Shown in pieces: positions 22,616 through 27,300 of a stretch of 27,300 nucleotides of DNA (its first letter is position 1; every line of letters begins with the position of its first letter). Source of the DNA: a virus; the IMG/VR virus record IMGVR_UViG_3300036768_000200, positions 1 to 27,300 of that record. The stretch is one strand, 5' to 3'. The position numbers and the translations under genes were made by a program. A model generated the notes under the pieces. The model did not search any database. It saw only the letters and a program-made list of their open reading frames with translations, and had not been told where the DNA came from.

Positions 22616-23653
22616 TTACCACTTGCCCAGCACGATGTTTTGGCTCTTGGCATAACAAATCATGCCGTAATCCTCAACCACGTAGGCTTCGTTTATGCTG
22701 ATGTAGTTTTCCACGCGGTCACGTTTGGCGTTGTCCACGATGGTGCGGCGCAAAGTATTTTCCTGCGAGTAAATCGACAGGTTATCCAAGCGCGTGATCA
22801 TGATGCCTTTTGAGGGGAAAAATGGTACGCGCACCGCAGGCATTCCACCGACTTTCTTGTTGGCTAGGATAATATCCATCGCGTTGCGTTCGGTGGGCTG
22901 ACCGTAGCTGTTCACCAAGTCAAAGAACTTGTCGTTGAAGATTTCACGCCCGATCACGCACACCAGCCCGGTGTCTTCCTGATACCACTCTTCGATCAAG
23001 TTGTTGATCATGTCCATGGCCAGCGCGTCGATATTGAGGTAATCGCCACCTTCACCAATGCGGATTTCACCCGGTGCTTTATCGCCTTCAGTCAGGATGC
23101 GCTCTGGCGCTTTGGTTTCCAGATGTTTCAGCCAGCCAACATTGACATCTTGCAGCAGCGGGTTAGCGGTGCGGTCGGAATTAGCCACGCGGCTTTCGCC
23201 GTTCCAGCCAATCATCAAACGGTCACGCGCCATTTGCTGGACGATATGGGTGCTGATGCGTGATTCAAAATCATCAAACTTCGCCCACATATTCAGTTTC
23301 TGGTAACGGATATGGGTGTCGAAGTTGGTTTGTTCGCAACGGTAGCGGTCAACCAGATTCATATCGGTCGGGTCTTGGGTATCACGATCCTTAACCAGCG
23401 TGTCAGTGGTGCTGGCGATGGTGGTGGTGATGTCCATACCCAGCTTTTCACCTTCTTGCTCTGGGACGGTGTGCAAATTGATGCGGCTCAAAAAACCCGC
23501 GTCTTCGTGCATGATGCTTTCCAGTTCCTGATGGATGCTGGGAGCTACCGAAAACTTGAAGCTGCTGAAGTTCAAGCCGCGTGTGGAGACGTTGTTCTTT
23601 TCCGCAACCCCTTCAAGGTAGGCTTGGTATAAATCGCGTGTTTCGTTTCTCAT
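22616..23653 (-). CDS. N: Major capsid protein N (P2 gpN-like)
   Basis: A 345-aa HK97-fold capsid protein. Family features: the N-terminal region (RDLYQAYLEGVAEKNNV), FLSRINLHTVPEQEGEKLGMDI, YRCEQTNFDTHIRYQKLNMWAKFDDFESRI, MIGWNGESRVANSD (family: R-miGfnG), NPLLQDVNVGWLKHL, then GMPAVRVPFFPSKGIMITRLDNLSIY. P2 gpN is 357 aa and is cut near residue 31 during maturation. Here the cut would remove the first 30 or so residues. It lies between scaffold O and M. Confidence 0.96.
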   Translation of the reverse strand: MRNETRDLYQAYLEGVAEKNNVSTRGLNFSSFKFSVAPSIHQELESIMHEDAGFLSRINLHTVPEQEGEKLGMDITTTIASTTDTLVKDRDTQDPTDMNLVDRYRCEQTNFDTHIRYQKLNMWAKFDDFESRISTHIVQQMARDRLMIGWNGESRVANSDRTANPLLQDVNVGWLKHLETKAPERILTEGDKAPGEIRIGEGGDYLNIDALAMDMINNLIEEWYQEDTGLVCVIGREIFNDKFFDLVNSYGQPTERNAMDIILANKKVGGMPAVRVPFFPSKGIMITRLDNLSIYSQENTLRRTIVDNAKRDRVENYISINEAYVVEDYGMICYAKSQNIVLGKW

Positions 23654-23664
23654 TGTTGTTTTCC

Positions 23665-24483
23665 TTAGAAAAAGCCTTTCTTCTTGCCGGATTCGCCACC
23701 TTCACTGCCGCCTGCGGCTTTGGGTGCTGGCTTATTGGTGGAGTGTTTTTCTACGTCCTTGCGGAACGCTTGCAGTTCTTTCAGGCTGGCTTCCAGTTGG
23801 GTAAATTTGCCCGATAGGTCTTTGTGTTCCTGTTGCAGCTTGCGGTAGTTGCCTTGGGTGGTGTCCAGCTCTTGCGCCAGCAGTTCCATTGATTTTTCGT
23901 GTTCGCTGAAACGGCTGTCGTTGGTGGTTTCGTGCTTGCTGAACATCTTTTTCAAGCGGCTGAACAAGCCTTCACGCTGCGTGGTGTCGTCTTCGTCGTC
24001 TTCGAGCTTTAACTCGGTTTCCAAGTATTCGGAGAATAGCTTGCCTTGCAGTTCGGCAAAGTTGTTTTTTTGGCTGAATGCCAGCATTTGTGTGCCTTGG
24101 GACGCGGGGCTGTCGGTGACTGCCAATCCGGTGAGGTAGGCTTTGCCCGTACCAGCGTAGTCGGGGTCGATTTCTACCGAGGTGAACACCTTTTGGCGTT
24201 GCTGGTTCATTTTCAGCAATTGGTCGGTGGGTTGCAGTTCCGCGTAAAGCCCCAGCCGTTTCTTGCCATCGACTTCCACTTCTTCGGTTTTCAGGGAGAT
24301 GACATCACCCAACGCGGGGAATGCGCCGTCAGAAAACAGGCTGCGGAAGTGTTCCAGCCAGATACGCGCCCCGTGCTTTTTGTCGGGGTCGTATTGTTCC
24401 GCCATTTGCTGGATTTGCTTGCGGGAGATGGTGCGCCCGTCGATGGTCGCGCCTTCAAGGGCAATTCGTGTGTATTTGGGCAT
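23665..24483 (-). CDS. O: Capsid scaffolding protein / protease O (P2 gpO-like)
   Basis: A 272-aa protein. The N-terminal domain is the herpes-like serine protease of P2 gpO. By position, D15 (TIDGRTI), H45 (WLEHFRS) and S102 (VFTSVEI) fit the P2 triad D19/H48/S107. Residues about 170-245 form a long coiled-coil scaffold (KSMELLAQELDTTQGNYRKLQQEHKDLSGK), followed by a Lys/Gly tail that contacts the capsid. The protein guides shell assembly and then cuts N, O and others. AGGA precedes the ATG. It diverges from P across a 205-nt spacer. Confidence 0.93.
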   Translation of the reverse strand: MPKYTRIALEGATIDGRTISRKQIQQMAEQYDPDKKHGARIWLEHFRSLFSDGAFPALGDVISLKTEEVEVDGKKRLGLYAELQPTDQLLKMNQQRQKVFTSVEIDPDYAGTGKAYLTGLAVTDSPASQGTQMLAFSQKNNFAELQGKLFSEYLETELKLEDDEDDTTQREGLFSRLKKMFSKHETTNDSRFSEHEKSMELLAQELDTTQGNYRKLQQEHKDLSGKFTQLEASLKELQAFRKDVEKHSTNKPAPKAAGGSEGGESGKKKGFF

Positions 24484-24688
24484 TTGTAATTCCTAGGGTA
24501 AGGGTCGTCACCACATTACCAACCCATTCGGATCAATGAGCGGGTCAACTGGACTTTTCTGGCTCACGCCATACTGTTCAACACTTTCTAAGGGATTGCC
24601 GCTGCGCTCAATAGTGCGCGTCCTTAATGCGCGTTGTTTAGGGATGCGCCCACCCGCCTTGTGTCCCCCGCCCCTTTATCCTACCTGC
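24484..24688. promoter_or_regulatory. Divergent O/P intergenic region
   Basis: In P2 the Ogr-activated late promoters for P-Q and O-N-M lie here. I see no strong sigma-70 promoter. Late promoters that need an activator often lack a -35, so this fits. TGTTCAACA (24575-24583) is the only short palindrome, and repeat copy B (24616-24652) lies nearer P. Confidence 0.4.
24616..24652. repeat. 37-bp palindromic repeat, copy B
   Basis: Identical to 16286-16322 (copy A). It lies 36 nt upstream of the terminase start. The two copies have the same orientation relative to the window and so opposite orientation relative to the downstream operon. Confidence 0.8.
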
Positions 24689-26449
24689 ATGGATCAGGAA
24701 AAAACCAACCTTCGCACCGAAGCCGCCACACGATACTGGCAAGGCTACAAAGTCCCGGAAATCGCTATCGCGCTGGATGTGCCAGAGGCGACGGTGTACT
24801 CGTGGAAAAAGCGCGACGATTGGGACAAAGCATCAGTGGCGCAAAAGGTGGAAACCGCAGCAGAAGCGCGGATGCTGCAAATCATCGGCAAGGATGACCC
24901 GACCGAAGCGGATATGCGGGTGTTCGATATGTTGCTGCGGGCCATTGAGCGCACCGCCAAGATCAAGAATTTCCAAGGCTCAGGCAAACCCAAGGAACTG
25001 AACCCCAAGCTGGAAAACCGGGGCAGGAAAACCGACCAGGAGAAGAATTACCTGTCGGAAGAGGACATCGAGAAGCTGGAAGCAGCGTTCCGCGAGATGT
25101 TCCAGAAATACCTGTACCAGTGGGATTTATACGAGGCGTGGTTCAAGCACGACATCCTGAACCTCCTAAAATCTCGCCAGATTGGTTTAACGTTCTTTTG
25201 GGCGTTGTTTGGTGCGCTCCACGCCATCAAGACTGGGGATAACTGGATTTTCCTGTCCGCGTCCAAGAATCAGGCGCACATTTTCAAGAACTACATCATC
25301 AAGTGGGTGCGGTCTGTCACGGGGGTGGAACTCAAGGGCGACCCGATCAAGCTGTGGAACGGGGCGGAAATCTACTTTCTGGGGACAAACAAAAGCACTG
25401 CGCAGGGCTACCACGGGCATCTGGTCTGTGATGAGTACCAGTGGATCCACAAATTCGGGGAGTTTCAGGCGGCATCATCCGGGATGGCGCTGCACGACAA
25501 GTGGAAAGAGGTTTATCTCACCACGCCGTCGAATACCCAGCATGACGGCTGGAAATTCTGGGACGGGTCACACTTCAACAAAGGTCGCCCACGCTCGGAA
25601 CACATCACGCTGGACGTGAGCCACAAGGCATTGAAGAAAGGACGTTTGTGTGAGGATGGGCAGTACCGCAAGATTATCACGGTAGAAGATGCACTGGCGG
25701 GTGGTGCAGATTTCTTCAATATCGAGAAATTGCGCCTGAAATATTCTCCAGCAGTTTTTGACAACCTGCTGATGTGCCAGCCCGTGGATTCCACCCAAGG
25801 CATTTTCACCCTGCAACAAATGCAGGCGTGTATGGTGGATTCGTGGGAAGAATGGCCCGACTTTGAACCGCTCTCCCCTACCCCGTTTGGGTCTGGTCAG
25901 GTGTGGATTGGTTACGACCCCAGCCGCAAGCGCGATGATGCCGCTTGTGTGGTTATCGCCCCACCGCTGGAAAATGGGGGGAAATACCGCATCCTTGAGA
26001 AATTTGCGTGGCAGGATATGTCATTCCCAGATCAGGCGGAGCATATCCGCAAACTGACCGAGAAATATAACGTCAAGCATATTGGCGTGGATTCCAGCGG
26101 TATTGGTCAGGGTGTTTACGACATTATCAAGGCGTTTTTCCCAACCGCCGTTTCGATCAATTACAGCATCCAGGTTAAAAACGATTTGGTGCTGAAAGCC
26201 ATGCACTTGATCGGCAAGAAACTGTTGGCATTCGACAGCGGCTGGACGGAAATGGCACTGGCGTTTATGACCATAAAACAGGGCGTTACCCCTAGCGGCA
26301 TTGTCACTTATCAGGCTGACCGTGATTCTGAAACGGGTCACGCGGATCTGGCGTGGGCTGTTATGCACGCGCTGGTTTCCATCAATATCGCCCGTCTGGT
26401 GGATGCTGACGGGGCTTCTTCACCCTCCTTCTTGGAATTCTACGAATGA
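24689..26449 (+). CDS. P: Terminase large subunit P (P2 gpP-like ATPase/nuclease)
   Basis: A 586-aa packaging motor. Residues 1-45 have the family N-terminus (RYWQGYKVPEIAIALDVPEATVYSWKKRDDW), an HTH-like start. The Walker A-like segment is K161-SRQIGLT and Walker B is LVCDEY, with D248-E249. The RNase H-like nuclease shows GYDPS (D410) and GVDSSGIG (D468). P2 gpP is 590 aa, so length is full. The frame is open to 24536, but that part crosses the intergenic repeat and lacks family similarity. The ATG at 24689 matches the P2 start, although no Shine-Dalgarno is visible. Its stop overlaps the portal start (ATGA). Confidence 0.95.
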   Translation: MDQEKTNLRTEAATRYWQGYKVPEIAIALDVPEATVYSWKKRDDWDKASVAQKVETAAEARMLQIIGKDDPTEADMRVFDMLLRAIERTAKIKNFQGSGKPKELNPKLENRGRKTDQEKNYLSEEDIEKLEAAFREMFQKYLYQWDLYEAWFKHDILNLLKSRQIGLTFFWALFGALHAIKTGDNWIFLSASKNQAHIFKNYIIKWVRSVTGVELKGDPIKLWNGAEIYFLGTNKSTAQGYHGHLVCDEYQWIHKFGEFQAASSGMALHDKWKEVYLTTPSNTQHDGWKFWDGSHFNKGRPRSEHITLDVSHKALKKGRLCEDGQYRKIITVEDALAGGADFFNIEKLRLKYSPAVFDNLLMCQPVDSTQGIFTLQQMQACMVDSWEEWPDFEPLSPTPFGSGQVWIGYDPSRKRDDAACVVIAPPLENGGKYRILEKFAWQDMSFPDQAEHIRKLTEKYNVKHIGVDSSGIGQGVYDIIKAFFPTAVSINYSIQVKNDLVLKAMHLIGKKLLAFDSGWTEMALAFMTIKQGVTPSGIVTYQADRDSETGHADLAWAVMHALVSINIARLVDADGASSPSFLEFYE

Positions 26450-27201
26450 AAACAACTAAGCCTAATAACCAGCGGTCACGCAAACCCGCCCAGCAAAACG
26501 ATAAAGCCAATCAGAAATTCGAGGTGTTTTCTTTTGGTGATCCTGTCCCCATGCTGGATAAACAGGAGGTTCTCAATTACACGGAATCCCGCTGGAATGG
26601 TCTTTATTATGAAACACCCGTGAATATGTTCGGGTTGGCGAAGTCGCAACACGCGAATCCGTACCATGCTAGTGCGCTGGCGGTGAAGCGCAACTTGCTG
26701 ACCAGTATGTTCCAGCCCCACCCGTGGTTCGGGCGGACGGAGTTTATGAAGTGGGTTCAGGACTTTCTCGTGTTTGGGAATGCCTACCTTGAGCGACACG
26801 ACAATGCACGAGGGAATCCAATCCGCCTGCAATGCAGACCCGCTAAGTACACTCGACGTGGCAAGGATGAGTCGGATTTCGTCATGCTGCTGAATCAAGA
26901 GGGTTTTTACCGCAGCACTAAGGGCGTGACGGAATTAGAGACAGGTCGGGTTTTCCATCTGATTCAGCCGGACGTGAATCAGGAGATTTATGGTGTGCCG
27001 GAATACCTATCCGTATTGCAATCAGCATGGTTGGGGGAATCCGCTACCCTCTATCGCAGGAAGTATTATGCCAAGGGGCATTCAGGTTACATCCTGTATA
27101 TGACGGATGCCGCCCATGAAGAGGGTGATGTTAAACGGCTACGGGAGAAATTGAAAAGCTCTACCGGATTGGATGCAGCAATTCCCGCTATCCATCGGTA
27201 A
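26446..27201 (+). pseudogene. Q: Portal protein Q, truncated after about 240 codons
   Basis: The P2-like portal family is clear up to about residue 238: FEVFSFGDPVPMLDK, NGLYYETPVNMFGLAKSQHANPYHASAL, FGNAYLERHDN, VFHLIQPDVNQEIYGVPEYLSVLQSAWL and RRKYYAKGHSGYILYMTD. P2 gpQ is 344 aa. The usual continuation after the helix LREKLKSSTG (the N-F-RN-FvYaPnG segment and the long helical end) is absent. Instead the frame reads LDAAIPAIHR and stops at 27201. No other frame of the last 100 nt restores it. The portal would be non-functional, so this prophage is probably defective unless the rest lies beyond an insertion. Confidence 0.75.
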
Positions 27202-27300
27202 TCAGAGCTTCGCAGACCTGCGAGGGCTTTGATTTTTGCAGGCACAAGCGACTCTCTCAAGCCCTGAAAGCCTGCCCGAATACCGCCTGACTTTTGCATA
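27165..27300. other. Unrelated DNA replacing the end of the portal gene
   Basis: From about 27165 the sequence no longer encodes portal and has no phage similarity that I recognise in any frame. It may be the end of an insertion sequence or a rearrangement joint. The window ends before an inverted repeat or transposase could be seen. Confidence 0.45.

Noticed and set aside
24575-24583. TGTTCAACA as an Ogr-type late activator site
   Set aside because: P2 Ogr sites have TGT and ACA separated by 12 nt. Here the spacing is 3, so the match is weak.
24536-24688. N-terminal extension of the terminase frame
   Set aside because: It translates the intergenic repeat and does not resemble gpP. The P2 homologue starts at the ATG at 24689.
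27087-27299. - strand frame at the right edge as a transposase end
   Set aside because: No transposase motif or terminal inverted repeat can be recognised, and half of it is the shadow of the portal gene.

Overview
The window is most of the late (virion and lysis) half of a P2-like temperate myophage, almost certainly an integrated prophage in a Gram-negative, probably gammaproteobacterial, host. The sequence does not identify the host genus. Gene order is that of P2 and its relatives, read from the right. The portal (Q, truncated here) and the large terminase (P) lie on the + strand. Everything of phage structure from scaffold O leftward lies on the - strand: O, N, M, holin, a tiny membrane ORF, L, R, S, then an accessory island, then V, an extra coiled-coil gene, W, J, I, fibre H, two unassigned genes, FI, FII, E/E', T, U, X, D, a DUF1353 gene and the endolysin. 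Most - strand genes are packed with 1-14 nt overlaps and coupled stop/start codons.

Right end (21.4-27.3 kb): DNA packaging and head. O and P start back to back across a 205-nt divergent region that holds one copy of a 37-bp palindromic repeat. The portal ORF loses homology after about 240 codons and runs into unrelated DNA, so the prophage is probably interrupted there by an insertion or rearrangement. A large terminator-like RNA structure separates M from the holin.

Middle (16.2-20.0 kb): an accessory island between the tail-completion genes and the baseplate operon. It holds a gene of unknown function with a probable winged helix, a WYL-like/BRCT fusion protein, a three-gene toxin-antitoxin cluster on the opposite strand (ribbon-helix-helix protein, RelE/HigB-type toxin, and a HigA-type antidote that seems to lack its helix-turn-helix), and an AntA/AntB antirepressor. 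The toxin-antitoxin genes and the antirepressor diverge from overlapping promoters that contain a perfect GTATAAC-N4-GTTATAC palindrome. Intrinsic terminators close both sides. Next to the island is a 47-aa membrane peptide gene whose ribosome-binding region is opposed by an antisense extended -10 promoter and terminator.

Left part (0-16.2 kb): baseplate, fibre, sheath, tube, tape measure and lysis. Notable points are three nearly identical 31-residue repeats at the C-terminus of I, a T TTT TTG slippery site producing E+E', a transglycosylase-like domain inside the tape measure protein, and an endolysin with a hydrophobic C-terminal hairpin. A 13-nt hairpin is repeated just upstream of the tail-tube and DUF1353 ribosome-binding sites.

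Together the genes give head assembly and packaging (Q, P, O, N, M, L), head-tail joining (R, S), baseplate and spike (V, W, J, I, D, X), fibres (H and neighbours), a contractile tail (FI, FII, E/E', T, U) and lysis. No integrase, repressor or replication genes are in view.
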